Positions 19,756 through 27,750 of a stretch of 30,344 nt of DNA are shown here, in pieces (position 1 is the stretch's first letter; the number at the start of each line of letters is the position of its first letter). Source of the stretch: RGIG3009 sp045595845 (GTDB lineage: Bacteria; Bacillota; Clostridia; Oscillospirales; Acutalibacteraceae). Location of the stretch: NCBI GenBank assembly GCA_045595845.1, contig JAZOBF010000039.1, positions 1 to 30,344 of the forward strand. The letters run 5' to 3'. The position numbers and the translations under genes were made by a program. A model generated the notes under the pieces. The model was not told where the DNA came from. It saw only the letters and a program-made list of their open reading frames with translations, and searched no databases.

Positions 19756-20187
19756 ATGGTCTGTACCTTTTTTGGACATCATGATTCTCCGGCAAGTGTG
19801 AAAGTGCCTCTAAAAAAGGTTTTGGTAGATTTGATAGAAAACGGAGGTGTGAATGATTTTTTGGTTGGTAATCAAGGGGCGTTTGATCGTATGGTAATAG
19901 CAACATTAAAAGAATTAAAGGTTATATACACAGCAAAAATTCGATGTACCATAGTTTATGCTTTTTTGCCCACTGCACAAGAACCTGGAAATGGAATAGA
20001 AACAATATATCCGGAAGCGGTGGCAACAGCACCGCCAAGGTTTTGTATAGACAGACGAAATCGATGGATGGTGGAAAAAGCTGATTATGTGGTAGTATAT
20101 GTAAAAAATTCAGTGGGCGGAGCTGCAAAATTCAAGGATTTAGCTGTAAGAAAAAAGAAAACGGTCGTTAATTTAGCAGAAAAATAA
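19756..20187 (+). CDS. SLOG-family protein (DUF1273-like)
   Basis: A 143-residue Rossmann-like protein. It opens with MVCTFFGHHDSP, the F-x-G-H-[RH]-[DE] motif of DUF1273/SLOG proteins. It continues with VNDFLVGNQGAFDRMV, then PPRFCIDRRNRWMVEKADYVVVYV and GGAAKFKDLAVRKKKTVVNLAEK, all typical of the nucleotide-binding pocket of this superfamily. SLOG proteins are predicted to bind or make nucleotide derivatives. Many family members read GHRD, so His in GHHD is a small deviation. GGTGGTGAG precedes the ATG. The divergent RHH gene and shared operator suggest regulated expression. Confidence 0.85.
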   Translation: MVCTFFGHHDSPASVKVPLKKVLVDLIENGGVNDFLVGNQGAFDRMVIATLKELKVIYTAKIRCTIVYAFLPTAQEPGNGIETIYPEAVATAPPRFCIDRRNRWMVEKADYVVVYVKNSVGGAAKFKDLAVRKKKTVVNLAEK

Positions 20188-20214
20188 AATGGACCGTTGG
20201 CATGTAAAAAAGTG

Positions 20215-20243
20215 TTGACAGCAGGAATTTCGTATGCTATACT
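20215..20243 (+). promoter_or_regulatory. rplU operon promoter
   Basis: Consensus TTGACA (20215-20220) and TATACT (20238-20243) with 17-base spacing, about 100 bases before the rplU start, leaving room for the L21 leader. Confidence 0.85.
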
Positions 20244-20249
20244 AAGCGT

Positions 20250-20335
20250 TGCCGCTTGTTCCGGGCGGTGTTTTGTCGTGCGATAAAACACCATAAGCAC
20301 AGCGCCCGAGCGCAGCGAGTCTAAAGAAAAGGCAG
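20250..20335 (+). promoter_or_regulatory. Ribosomal protein L21 leader RNA
   Basis: The 5' leader of rplU folds into a three-part rod: CGCT/AGCG near the base, CGGGCG (20262-20267) with CGCCCG (20303-20308), and GTGTTTT (20268-20274) with AAAACAC (20285-20291). Firmicutes have an L21 leader at this place that is thought to mediate autoregulation. The assignment rests on position and fold, not on a covariance search. Confidence 0.55.
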
Positions 20336-20344
20336 GTACAAAGT

Positions 20345-20701
20345 ATGTACGCCATTGTTGAAACCGGCGGTAAGCAGTACAAGGTGCAAAACGGCGATGT
20401 TTTGTTCATTGAAAAACTGGATGCGGCCGAAGACACCCAGGTAAAACTGGACCAGGTTGTGGCTCTGCACAACGACAAAGAACTGAAGATCGGGTCTCCG
20501 TATCTGAAGGGCGCGTATGTGGATGCAAAAGTTCTCAAGAACGGCAAGTCCAAGAAGATTACGGTGTTCACCTATCGTCCTAAGAAGGGCAGCAAGCGTG
20601 CCATGGGCCATCGTCAACCCTACACCAAGGTGCAGATCGAGGGTATCCATGCAAGAGCGCCCCGCGCTCCCAAGGCAGAAGCTCCCGCCGAAGAGGCATG
20701 A
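20345..20701 (+). CDS. rplU: 50S ribosomal protein L21
   Basis: A 118-residue L21, which binds 23S rRNA. The N-terminus MYAIVETGGKQYKVQ and the C-terminal KKGSKRAMGHRQPYTKVQIE are diagnostic. There is an extra Ala/Pro/Glu-rich tail (about residues 103-118). It is the first gene of the L21-Prp-L27 operon typical of Firmicutes. The stop codon overlaps the prp start (ATGA). It is preceded by a structured leader and a strong promoter. Confidence 0.97.
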   Translation: MYAIVETGGKQYKVQNGDVLFIEKLDAAEDTQVKLDQVVALHNDKELKIGSPYLKGAYVDAKVLKNGKSKKITVFTYRPKKGSKRAMGHRQPYTKVQIEGIHARAPRAPKAEAPAEEA

Positions 20702-21015
20702 TTTGCGCGAAATTGCTGACACGGAACGGGCTTTTGTGCGGGTTTGATGTGCAAGGACATTCCGGTCAGGCAGTATCCGGTCGTGACATCGTATGTGCGG
20801 CGGTATCGTCAGCCGTGTATATGGCGGCTAACACACTTACGGAAGTAAGCGGCTGTAACGCGGATATTCACGAAGCAGACGGAACGCTTATCTTTACGAT
20901 ATGCGAAGCGGATATAGACAAAGCGCAAGAAGTGCTCAGGGGACTTCTCATTCATTTGCAGGGGCTGGTTGCCCAGTATCCCACATTTATTAAGATACAA
21001 CTTACGGAGGTGTAA
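20698..21015 (+). CDS. prp: Ribosomal-processing cysteine protease Prp
   Basis: A 105-residue Prp (YsxB family), the protease that removes the N-terminal extension of L27 in Firmicutes. The catalytic dyad is visible as His21 (VQGHSGQA) and Cys33 (GRDIVCAAVSS), 12 residues apart as in the Staphylococcus enzyme. The gene overlaps rplU by four bases and ends 4 bases before the rpmA start. The substrate is encoded next door with its cleavage site intact, which supports the assignment. Confidence 0.95.
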   Translation: MICAKLLTRNGLLCGFDVQGHSGQAVSGRDIVCAAVSSAVYMAANTLTEVSGCNADIHEADGTLIFTICEADIDKAQEVLRGLLIHLQGLVAQYPTFIKIQLTEV

Positions 21016-21019
21016 CGAT

Positions 21020-21304
21020 ATGTTGAAGATCAACATCCAGCTGTTCGCCCATAAAAAAGGTATGGGTTCTACCAAGAACGGCCGCGATTCCGAGTCCAAG
21101 CGTCTGGGCGCAAAACGCGCAGACGGTCAGTTCGTGCTCGCCGGCAACATTTTGGTTCGTCAGCGCGGTACGCACATCCATCCCGGTCAGAATGTCGGTA
21201 TCGGTTCGGATGATACGCTGTATGCGAAGGCGGACGGAACGGTTCGTTTCGAGCGCATGGGCAAAGATCGCAAACGCGTGAGCGTTTACGAAGTGGAGCA
21301 ATAA
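21020..21304 (+). CDS. rpmA: 50S ribosomal protein L27 with cleavable N-terminal extension
   Basis: A 94-residue L27, located at the peptidyl-transferase centre. The first nine residues MLKINIQLF match the Firmicutes extension that Prp cleaves before AHKKGMGSTKNGRDS, exposing the mature N-terminus that reaches the active site. This fixes the start at 21020, with ACGGAGGTG in front. It is the last gene of the rplU-prp-rpmA operon, followed by a strong terminator. Confidence 0.97.
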   Translation: MLKINIQLFAHKKGMGSTKNGRDSESKRLGAKRADGQFVLAGNILVRQRGTHIHPGQNVGIGSDDTLYAKADGTVRFERMGKDRKRVSVYEVEQ

Positions 21305-21312
21305 GCAAAACG

Positions 21313-21347
21313 AAAAAGCCTTGTCGTAAAACGACAAGGCTTTTTTT
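21313..21347 (+). terminator. Terminator of the rplU-prp-rpmA operon
   Basis: A 15-bp stem, AAAAAGCCTTGTCGT (21313-21327) with its complement (21331-21345), loop AAA, T7 run. Confidence 0.95.
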
Positions 21348-21419
21348 ATAAAAACACTACCATATTTGTAAGGTTTTGTGGTACACTAAAAGTAAAGTAA
21401 ATTAAAGGAACGAAAAAAG

Positions 21420-22691
21420 ATGTTTATCGACAAAGCAACTATCCGCATCAAAGCGGGAAACGGCGGAAATGGTGCGGTATCTTTTCATCGCGAAAAATAT
21501 GTGGCGGCGGGCGGCCCTGACGGAGGCGACGGTGGCAGGGGCGGCAATGTTGTGTTTGTGCCGCAAGACGGCAGTAATACGCTGTCGGATTTTCGCTATA
21601 AGCGTAAATTTTCTGCGCCGTCGGGTGAAAACGGCGGGGCAAAGCGCTGCTTTGGCAAGACCGGCGAGGACCTTGTTATTCCGGTACCCCGCGGTACGCT
21701 GATTTACGATAATGAAAGCGGCAGACTGATGGCGGATATGTCCGGTAATGAGCCGTTTGTGGCGGCGAAAGGCGGAAGAGGCGGGTGGGGAAACGCGCAT
21801 TTTGCGACTGCTACCCGTCAAGTGCCGCGATTCGCCAAACCCGGCGTGCCCGGTGAGGAGTTTGAGGTGCGCTTAGAACTGAAGCTTCTTGCGGATGTCG
21901 GGTTGGTGGGGTTTCCCAATGTAGGAAAATCTACGCTAATTTCGGTGGTCAGCGAAGCTAAACCCGAAATTGCCAATTATCATTTCACCACTATTACGCC
22001 TGTGCTCGGCGTGGTGAGTGTTGCCCAGGGCGCTTCTTTCGTGATGGCCGACATTCCCGGTGTTATTGAGGGTGCGAGCGAGGGTGTCGGGCTTGGCCAT
22101 GAGTTTTTGCGCCATGTTGAGCGGTGCCGCTTACTGGTCCATGTTGTGGATGTGGCGGGTAGCGAAGGACGCGATCCGCTCCGGGACTTTGACACCATCA
22201 ATCGTGAACTGGAGCAGTTTAATCCTGAGCTTTCCAAGTGCCCCATGCTGGTGGCGGGAAATAAATGCGACCTTGCAACGGACGAGCAGTTGCAGGCATT
22301 TGAACATGCCATGCGCGAGCGAGGATTTGAATATTTTCCTATGATGGCGGCGATTGCACACGGCACCGACGAGCTTGTTAACCGCTGTGCTGCCAAGCTT
22401 GCCGAGTTGCCGCCTATCCGCACCTTTGAGGCGGAACCTGTCCCGATTGCGGATATCGACGCATTGCGTGATCGTTCGGTTAAAATCGAAAATCACGGTG
22501 GCGTGTTCTTCGTGGAAGCGGAATGGTTGCTGAAACTTTTGCAGACCATTGATCTGCAAGAACCCGATAGTCTGCAATATTTTGAGCGGGTTCTGCAGTC
22601 CAGCGGCGTTATTAAGCAGCTTGAAGAGGCCGGTGTACAGGAAGGTGACACGGTCAGCATCTATGATCTCGAGTTTGATTTTGTAGTATGA
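21420..22691 (+). CDS. obgE: GTPase ObgE (CgtA)
   Basis: A 423-residue Obg GTPase involved in late 50S assembly and stress control. The glycine-rich Obg domain (residues 1-157, with GGDGGRGG and GKGGRGGWGNAHF) is followed by the G domain. This has G1 GFPNVGKS at 164, switch ADIPGVIEGASEGVGLGHEF, and AGNKCDL. A C-terminal OCT domain ends EEAGVQEGDTVSIYDLEFDF. The ATG follows AAAGGAACG; a weak extended -10 TGGTACACT (21379-21387) lies upstream. It overlaps mrnC or lies just before it, which suggests an obgE-mrnC-yitT operon. Confidence 0.96.
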   Translation: MFIDKATIRIKAGNGGNGAVSFHREKYVAAGGPDGGDGGRGGNVVFVPQDGSNTLSDFRYKRKFSAPSGENGGAKRCFGKTGEDLVIPVPRGTLIYDNESGRLMADMSGNEPFVAAKGGRGGWGNAHFATATRQVPRFAKPGVPGEEFEVRLELKLLADVGLVGFPNVGKSTLISVVSEAKPEIANYHFTTITPVLGVVSVAQGASFVMADIPGVIEGASEGVGLGHEFLRHVERCRLLVHVVDVAGSEGRDPLRDFDTINRELEQFNPELSKCPMLVAGNKCDLATDEQLQAFEHAMRERGFEYFPMMAAIAHGTDELVNRCAAKLAELPPIRTFEAEPVPIADIDALRDRSVKIENHGGVFFVEAEWLLKLLQTIDLQEPDSLQYFERVLQSSGVIKQLEEAGVQEGDTVSIYDLEFDFVV

Positions 22692-22705
22692 CAGAGGTGA
22701 GTGCG

Positions 22706-23089
22706 ATGGAACGGCTTTGCCCGATAGAGGTGGATCTGCACGGTATTAGCCCACTGAATTTGGCGTTCGTGGGTGACGGTGTGTACGATTTAATGGTGCG
22801 GGAACGCTTGGTGTGCCTTGCCAATCGGCCCAACAAAGAACTGCATCAATTGGCGGTACAACAGGTGCGCGCTGAAGCACAAGCCGCGGCCATGGACATT
22901 CTATTACCGCTACTCTCTGAGGAAGAACAAGCGGTTTACCGCCGCGGTCGGAATGCGCATACTTCGCGTTCGGGCGGTGCGTACCACAAGGCGACCGGTT
23001 TAGAGGCGTTGTTTGGGTATTTGTACCTTTCCGGGCGCATAGACCGCGTGCGCGAATTATTTTCACGGGTGATTGAGGAGGCGCTTTGA
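22706..23089 (+). CDS. mrnC: Mini-ribonuclease III
   Basis: A 127-residue RNase III catalytic domain without a double-stranded RNA-binding domain, the form that matures 23S rRNA ends in Bacillus. LNLAFVGDGVYDLMVRE contains the catalytic acidic residue of the first signature. GRNAHTSRSGGAYHKATGLEALFGYLYLSG contains the second, split by the conserved A-x-GLEAL-x-GYLYL. The ATG at 22706 has AGAGGTGAG in front; an ATG at 22688 overlapping the obgE stop is possible but lacks a binding site. It overlaps the next gene by one base. Confidence 0.93.
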   Translation: MERLCPIEVDLHGISPLNLAFVGDGVYDLMVRERLVCLANRPNKELHQLAVQQVRAEAQAAAMDILLPLLSEEEQAVYRRGRNAHTSRSGGAYHKATGLEALFGYLYLSGRIDRVRELFSRVIEEAL

Positions 23090-23958
23090 TGCGACCTGAC
23101 AGATGTCAGGAAGTTAAACAAAATGTAATAGATTTATTATATTATACTGTAGGTAGTTTTTTGTTTGCCGTATCTGTCAACTGTTTCAGTGCGCCAAACC
23201 ATCTTGCTCCCGGTGGGATTACGGGAATTGCGACGGTGGTTCATTATCTTTTGCCGTCGGTGCCTATCGGGGGCGGTATCTTTTTGTTGAATATCCCGTT
23301 GCTTTTAACGGCATGGTTGAAAATCGGCCACGCGTTTACTGTGCGGACGCTGGTATGTACGGTTCTGTCAACGGTGGTAATGGATACGCTCGCCCCTGTG
23401 TTACCGGTGTATACGGGTGATCTGTTCTTGGTCGCGGTGATGGGCGGTGTATTGTCCGGATTGGGACTGGGCTTGATTTTTTTGCGTGGTGGATCCACCG
23501 GCGGCACGGAAATCGTGGCGCGGTTGTTGGAACACAAATTCCCGTATGTATCCGTCGGCAAGTTGTTGTTGACGGTCGATGCGGTCGTGATTGTATTATC
23601 TGCTTTTGTGTTTCAAAACGCAGAAAGTGCGATGTACGCGGCAGTTCTCGTGTTTGTGACATCGGTTTTGGTGGATGCCTTGGTATATGGCTCAAACGGC
23701 GGGAAATTGGTGTTGATTTTCAGTAAACGGCACGAAGAAATCGCGTGTGCGATTTTGCAAACTATGAATCGCGGTGTGACAAAACTTCGCAGCAGGGGCG
23801 GATATACGGGCGAGGAAGGCGAGGTTTTGCTGTGTGCCGTCAGTCGGACACAGATGTATCCGCTGCGACAATTAGTTGTACAAATAGATGCTTCTGCTTT
23901 CCTGGTTATCACTTCTGCCGAGGAAGTTTTGGGACAGGGATTTCGGTCAATCGGATGA
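23089..23958 (+). CDS. YitT family membrane protein (DUF161/DUF2179)
   Basis: A 289-residue protein with about five transmembrane helices in the first 200 residues (for example YYTVGSFLFAVSVNCFSAPN and VMGGVLSGLGLGLIFLRGGS). The YitT signature LAPGGITGIATVVHYLL near residue 40 and GSTGGTEIVARLL are seen. A soluble C-terminal DUF2179 domain follows (about 210-289, GKLVLIFSKRHEEIACAIL and RGGYTGEEGEVLLCAVSRTQ). The function is unsettled. The ATG shares one base with the mrnC stop, with GAGGAGG upstream, so it belongs to that operon. Confidence 0.9.
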   Translation: MRPDRCQEVKQNVIDLLYYTVGSFLFAVSVNCFSAPNHLAPGGITGIATVVHYLLPSVPIGGGIFLLNIPLLLTAWLKIGHAFTVRTLVCTVLSTVVMDTLAPVLPVYTGDLFLVAVMGGVLSGLGLGLIFLRGGSTGGTEIVARLLEHKFPYVSVGKLLLTVDAVVIVLSAFVFQNAESAMYAAVLVFVTSVLVDALVYGSNGGKLVLIFSKRHEEIACAILQTMNRGVTKLRSRGGYTGEEGEVLLCAVSRTQMYPLRQLVVQIDASAFLVITSAEEVLGQGFRSIG

Positions 23959-23986
23959 AAAATTTTTAAAAAATGGGAAAAAGGCA

Positions 23987-24015
23987 TTGACAAAACCTAC
24001 AGATATGAATACTAT
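23987..24015 (+). promoter_or_regulatory. acpP promoter
   Basis: TTGACA (23987-23992) and TACTAT (24010-24015) with 17-base spacing, about 48 bases upstream of the acpP ATG. Confidence 0.7.
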
Positions 24016-24062
24016 TTTGGTAGAGGTTTTAAACTTGAAAGATGCTTAGGGAGGAACGATGC

Positions 24063-24290
24063 ATGGTTTTTGAAAAGCTCAGAGCAATTCTCAGTCATCA
24101 GTTTGATGTAGAGGCGGATACGATTACGATGGAAACGAACATCATAGAGGATTTGGGTGCAGATTCGCTTGATGTTGTGGATATGTTGATGTCCTTAGAA
24201 GATGAATTCGATGTGGAGATCCCCGACGAGGAGATTGAAAAAATGCGCACGGTCGCTGAGGTCGTTGCATACATCGAAGAGAATACCTGA
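24063..24290 (+). CDS. acpP: Acyl carrier protein
   Basis: A 75-residue acyl carrier protein. The phosphopantetheine attachment serine lies in DLGADSLDVVDMLMSLEDEFD, the DSL motif at about residues 35-37, followed by the acidic recognition helix. It carries growing acyl chains in fatty acid synthesis. The ATG at 24063 follows AGGGAGGA. It stands alone with its own promoter and a terminator, not beside fab genes. Confidence 0.95.
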   Translation: MVFEKLRAILSHQFDVEADTITMETNIIEDLGADSLDVVDMLMSLEDEFDVEIPDEEIEKMRTVAEVVAYIEENT

Positions 24291-24297
24291 TAGGCGA

Positions 24298-24333
24298 AAC
24301 GCCGAGGCATATCGTTTGCCTCGGCGTTCTTTT
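24298..24333 (+). terminator. Terminator of acpP
   Basis: Stem AACGCCGAGGCA (24298-24309) with TGCCTCGGCGTT (24317-24328), followed by CTTTT. Confidence 0.9.
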
Positions 24334-24342
24334 ATGCAAACA

Positions 24343-24375
24343 TAAGAGCCGCATCTCTTGGAGATGCGGCTCTTA
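24343..24375 (-). terminator. Terminator of pckA
   Basis: A 15-bp stem, TAAGAGCCGCATCTC (24343-24357) with its complement (24361-24375), loop TTG, just downstream of the pckA stop. Read from the minus strand it is followed by TGTTTGCAT, so the T-run is weak. Confidence 0.75.
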
Positions 24376-24379
24376 TCGG

Positions 24380-26155
24380 TTATTTCAAATTGGCTTTTAG
24401 GGTGTTCAGTTCTGCTTTGAGTTCCGTGGGGAGCTTCTCGCCGAATTTGCCGTAGAATTCTTCAATACCGGCGGCTTCCTCTGCCCACAGCGCTTTGTCG
24501 ACTTCCAAAATGGATTCGAGTGTTGCACGGTCAAAATTGTCCAAACCGTCGATGTTGATGTCATCGGCATTCGGCACATATCCGATAGCCGTTTGGTTTG
24601 CATCAACGGTGCCTTCGCAACGGCTGATAATCCATTCCAGAACGCGCAGGTTGTCACCGAAACCGGGCCACAGGAAGTTACCGTCGTCATCGGTGCGGAA
24701 CCAGTTGACATTGAAGATTTTGGGAGCTTTGTCGCCGAGTTTTTTACCCATTTCGATCCAATGCTTCCAGTAGTCGCCCATGTGGTAACCGCAGAACGGT
24801 AACATTGCCATGGGGTCGCGGCGGACAACACCGACAGCGCCGGTCGCGGCGGCGGTGGTTTCCGAAGCGACGATGGAACCTACGAAAACGCCGTGGTTCC
24901 AGTTGCGGGACTGATACACGAGCGGAGCGGTCTTCGCGCGGCGGCCACCGAATACGATCGCAGAGATCGGAACACCGGCGGGCGAATCAAATTCGGAAGA
25001 CAGGCAGGGGCAGTTCTGTGCGGGAGCGGTGAAACGGGAGTTGGGATGCGCGCCCTTTGAGCCGTCGGTGCAGTCCCACATCTCGCCTTTCCAGTTTTTC
25101 GCGTTTTTCGGCGGGTTTTTATCCATGCTTTCCCACCATACGGTATTATCGTCGAGGTTGTGCACCACATTGGTGAAAATCGCATTTTTCTTGGTGGAGA
25201 TAAGCGCGTTGGGGTTGGATTTCATGCTGGTACCGGGGGCAACGCCAAAGAAACCGTTTTCCGGGTTGCATGCCCACAGACGACCGTCCTCGCCGACACG
25301 CATCCAGGCGATATCGTCGCCGACACACCAAACTTTGTAACCCTTTTCAAGGTACAGTTCCGGTGGAATGAGCATTGCGAGATTCGTCTTACCGCAGGCA
25401 GACGGGAACGCTGCTGCAATATAGGTGATCTCACCACTCGGTTTCTCAACGCCGAGAATGAGCATATGCTCAGCCATCCAACCTTCGTTGCGGCCAAGAT
25501 TCGATGCAATACGCAACGCAAAGCATTTTTTACCAAGCAGAACATTTCCGCCATAACCGGAGTTGACCGAAATAATGGTGTTATCCTGCGGAAAATGGCA
25601 GATATACCGTTTTTCTTCGTCAATATCGCATTTGCAGTGCAAGCCGCGTACCCAATCGTCGCTATCGCCCAGTGCCGCGTACACATCTTTGCCCATGCGC
25701 GTCATGATTGCCATGCTGATGACAACATAGATAGAGTCGGTCAGCTCGATGCCGTATTTCGCAAACGGAGAACCGACAGGACCCATGGAGTACGGAATGA
25801 CATACATTGTACGGCCCTTGTAGGCACCGCGGGCGATGTTGTATAGCATTGTATACGCTTCATCAGGCGCCATCCAGTGATTAGTGGGGCCGGCTTCTTC
25901 TTCCGTTTCAGAGCAGATAAAGGTACGGCCTTCCACGCGTGCCACGTCGTTAATGGCGGACAGGTGCAGGTAGCAACCCGGTAATTTTTCCTCGTTGAGT
26001 TTGAACAGTTCACCGGTGCGGCACCCCTCGGCGCGCAACTCTTCTAACTGCTCATGGGAACCATCGATCCACATTACGCGATCGGGTTGTGTTAATTCGA
26101 TTTTTTCCTCGATCCATTTTAAGATAGAGGGGTTAGTTGTCAATGCATTTTTCAT
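24380..26155 (-). CDS. pckA: Phosphoenolpyruvate carboxykinase (GTP)
   Basis: A 591-residue GTP-type PEPCK interconverting oxaloacetate plus GTP with PEP, GDP and CO2. The P-loop (kinase-1a) is AAAFPSACGKTN, the metal/substrate site lies in VNSGYGGNVLLGKKCFALR, and the guanine-binding region includes FGGRRAKTAPLVY. Length is normal for the GTP family. In anaerobes the enzyme often runs toward oxaloacetate. The ATG at 26155 has AAAGGAG about 13 bases upstream, longer than usual, but no better start fits. It is monocistronic with its own promoter. Confidence 0.96.
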   Translation of the reverse strand: MKNALTTNPSILKWIEEKIELTQPDRVMWIDGSHEQLEELRAEGCRTGELFKLNEEKLPGCYLHLSAINDVARVEGRTFICSETEEEAGPTNHWMAPDEAYTMLYNIARGAYKGRTMYVIPYSMGPVGSPFAKYGIELTDSIYVVISMAIMTRMGKDVYAALGDSDDWVRGLHCKCDIDEEKRYICHFPQDNTIISVNSGYGGNVLLGKKCFALRIASNLGRNEGWMAEHMLILGVEKPSGEITYIAAAFPSACGKTNLAMLIPPELYLEKGYKVWCVGDDIAWMRVGEDGRLWACNPENGFFGVAPGTSMKSNPNALISTKKNAIFTNVVHNLDDNTVWWESMDKNPPKNAKNWKGEMWDCTDGSKGAHPNSRFTAPAQNCPCLSSEFDSPAGVPISAIVFGGRRAKTAPLVYQSRNWNHGVFVGSIVASETTAAATGAVGVVRRDPMAMLPFCGYHMGDYWKHWIEMGKKLGDKAPKIFNVNWFRTDDDGNFLWPGFGDNLRVLEWIISRCEGTVDANQTAIGYVPNADDINIDGLDNFDRATLESILEVDKALWAEEAAGIEEFYGKFGEKLPTELKAELNTLKANLK

Positions 26156-26203
26156 GACAGGGACTACACTCCTTTCAAAAAGCCAAAATTCCCACTAAAT
26201 AGC

Positions 26204-26232
26204 AGTATATCCGAAAAATGCAATGATTTCAA
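26204..26232 (-). promoter_or_regulatory. pckA promoter
   Basis: Minus-strand TTGAAA (26227-26232) and TATACT (26204-26209), 17-base spacing, about 50 bases upstream of the ATG. Confidence 0.75.
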
Positions 26233-26250
26233 GACGAAAACGAAAAATAT

Positions 26251-26287
26251 ACAAAAAATGTCCCGAATGAGATATTCATTCGGGACA
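26251..26287 (-). terminator. Terminator of the phosphatase-rimI-tsaD operon
   Basis: Stem TGTCCCGAATGA (26259-26270) with TCATTCGGGACA (26276-26287). On the minus strand it is followed by TTTTTTGT, directly after the tsaD stop. Confidence 0.93.
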
Positions 26288-26291
26288 GAGT

Positions 26292-27296
26292 TTATTCAAT
26301 GGATAAGGTGGCACAGGCGTTGAGGTCCGGACCCGCGGTACGACCTGCTAAATATTCGTAATATCCTTGTGCGCCAACCATGGCGGCGTTGTCGCCGCAC
26401 AACAAAAGAGGCGGTGAAAACAAGGAATAGCCGTGTTCGTGACACAACGCTTCCATACTGCGTCGCAGACCGGAGTTGGCAGACACGCCGCCGGCCAGCA
26501 CCAGTGTGGTATCGCCTGTCATTTGTGCGGCGGCGTGAAAGCGGGAACAGAGAATATCGCAAACCGTGTGTTGGAACGAGGCGGACAAATCGTCGGTGTT
26601 TACGCTCTCACCGCGCTGGTCCGCTTTGTGAAGCAGATTGATGACGGCGGTTTTGAGCCCCGAAAAACTGAAATCATACGGAGAGCCGTCCACATGAGGA
26701 CGGGGGAGCACAAACGCGTGAGGATCGCCTCTTTGAGCGGCTTTGTCCAAGTGGACACCGCCGGGGTACGGCATACCCATGGCGCGGGCGGCTTTGTCGA
26801 AACATTCGCCGGCGGCGTCATCCCGCGTGCGACCGATTACGGTAAATTTTGTGTAATCTTCCACACGCACGATGTGGCTGTGCCCTCCCGATACCACCAA
26901 GCATAAAAACGGCGGTTTTAATTCGGGATGGGCCAGATAGTTAGCGGCGATATGGGAGCGGAGATGGTGAACGGGAATCAGCGGAAGATCGGCTGCTGCG
27001 GCAAGACCTTTCGCAAAGTTGACACCCACCAATAAAGCGCCGATCAGTCCCGGTGCATGTGTGACGGCAACGGCATCAACTTCATTTAAGGTAAGGCCGG
27101 CTTCGGCGAGTGCTTGGCGCGTAATAAGACTGATGGCCTCAGTATGGCGACGACTGGCAATTTCCGGAACAACGCCACCGTATAAGCGGTGCTCGGCGAT
27201 TTGAGATGCCACACAGCTCGATAACACTTCGCGCCCGTTGCGTACGACGGCGGCCGCGGTTTCGTCACAGGAGGATTCCAGTGCTAAAATGTTCAA
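26292..27296 (-). CDS. tsaD: tRNA N6-threonylcarbamoyladenosine transferase TsaD
   Basis: A 334-residue TsaD, which transfers the threonylcarbamoyl group to A37 of ANN-decoding tRNAs together with TsaB and TsaE. The N-terminus NILALESSCDETAAAVV and the metal-binding HHLRSHIAANYLAHPE (His-x-x-x-His) are diagnostic, as are VVSGGHSHI and LAGGVSANSGLR. The frame is open far upstream, but the conserved start is a TTG at 27296 with AGAGGTGAT in front. It follows rimI by 7 bases. TsaB and TsaE are not in the window. Confidence 0.95.
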   Translation of the reverse strand: MNILALESSCDETAAAVVRNGREVLSSCVASQIAEHRLYGGVVPEIASRRHTEAISLITRQALAEAGLTLNEVDAVAVTHAPGLIGALLVGVNFAKGLAAAADLPLIPVHHLRSHIAANYLAHPELKPPFLCLVVSGGHSHIVRVEDYTKFTVIGRTRDDAAGECFDKAARAMGMPYPGGVHLDKAAQRGDPHAFVLPRPHVDGSPYDFSFSGLKTAVINLLHKADQRGESVNTDDLSASFQHTVCDILCSRFHAAAQMTGDTTLVLAGGVSANSGLRRSMEALCHEHGYSLFSPPLLLCGDNAAMVGAQGYYEYLAGRTAGPDLNACATLSIE

Positions 27297-27303
27297 AGGG
27301 CAA

Positions 27304-27750
27304 TCACCTCTGGTTCGGATAGTAGTAACTGTAAATGCCTGCATCCTCGGTAGGGTGCGTATAAAAACGAGGGCGAACGCCGTCTTTGACAAACCCAAGT
27401 GATTGATACAGGGAAATGGCGGCAATGTTGGATTCCCGCACCTCAAGTGTTAACCGCGAAAGAGCGTTACCTTGCTCCATTGCCGCAGCTACCAGCTTGC
27501 GGGCGATCCCGCGGCGGCGGTGTTGTGGGTGGACCGCCACATTGGTAATATATCCCTCACCCGCGATGTGGTGGCAACCGATATAACCCACAAGTGTGTT
27601 CCCGTCCAGCGCGACCAAAAAGCGCGCGCAAGGGTTACAAAGTTCCTCGGACAGCGAATCGGCACTCCACGGATCGGAAAAACAGGCCGTTTCCAATTCG
27701 GCGACCGCCTGAATATGCGTGGCAGATAATGCTTCGACGGTTATACACAT
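27304..27750 (-). CDS. rimI: Ribosomal-protein-alanine N-acetyltransferase RimI
   Basis: A 148-residue GNAT acetyltransferase. The acetyl-CoA loop is visible in ITNVAVHPQHRRRGIARKLV (residues about 76-95). EVRESNIAAISLYQSLGF and the tail RPRFYTHPTEDAGIYSYYY fit RimI. RimI acetylates the N-terminal alanine of a ribosomal protein in E. coli; wider N-terminal acetylation is possible. The ATG overlaps the end of the phosphatase gene by 10 bases and tsaD follows after 7 bases. Pairing of rimI with tsaD is common in Firmicutes. Confidence 0.9.
   Translation of the reverse strand: MCITVEALSATHIQAVAELETACFSDPWSADSLSEELCNPCARFLVALDGNTLVGYIGCHHIAGEGYITNVAVHPQHRRRGIARKLVAAAMEQGNALSRLTLEVRESNIAAISLYQSLGFVKDGVRPRFYTHPTEDAGIYSYYYPNQR

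Noticed and set aside
21820..22690. Frameshift or truncation in obgE
   Set aside because: All three domains are present in one frame at normal length.
23244..23993. Minus-strand open frames under the YitT gene
   Set aside because: They are shadow frames of a clearly conserved plus-strand gene, with unlikely composition (Pro- and Arg-rich).
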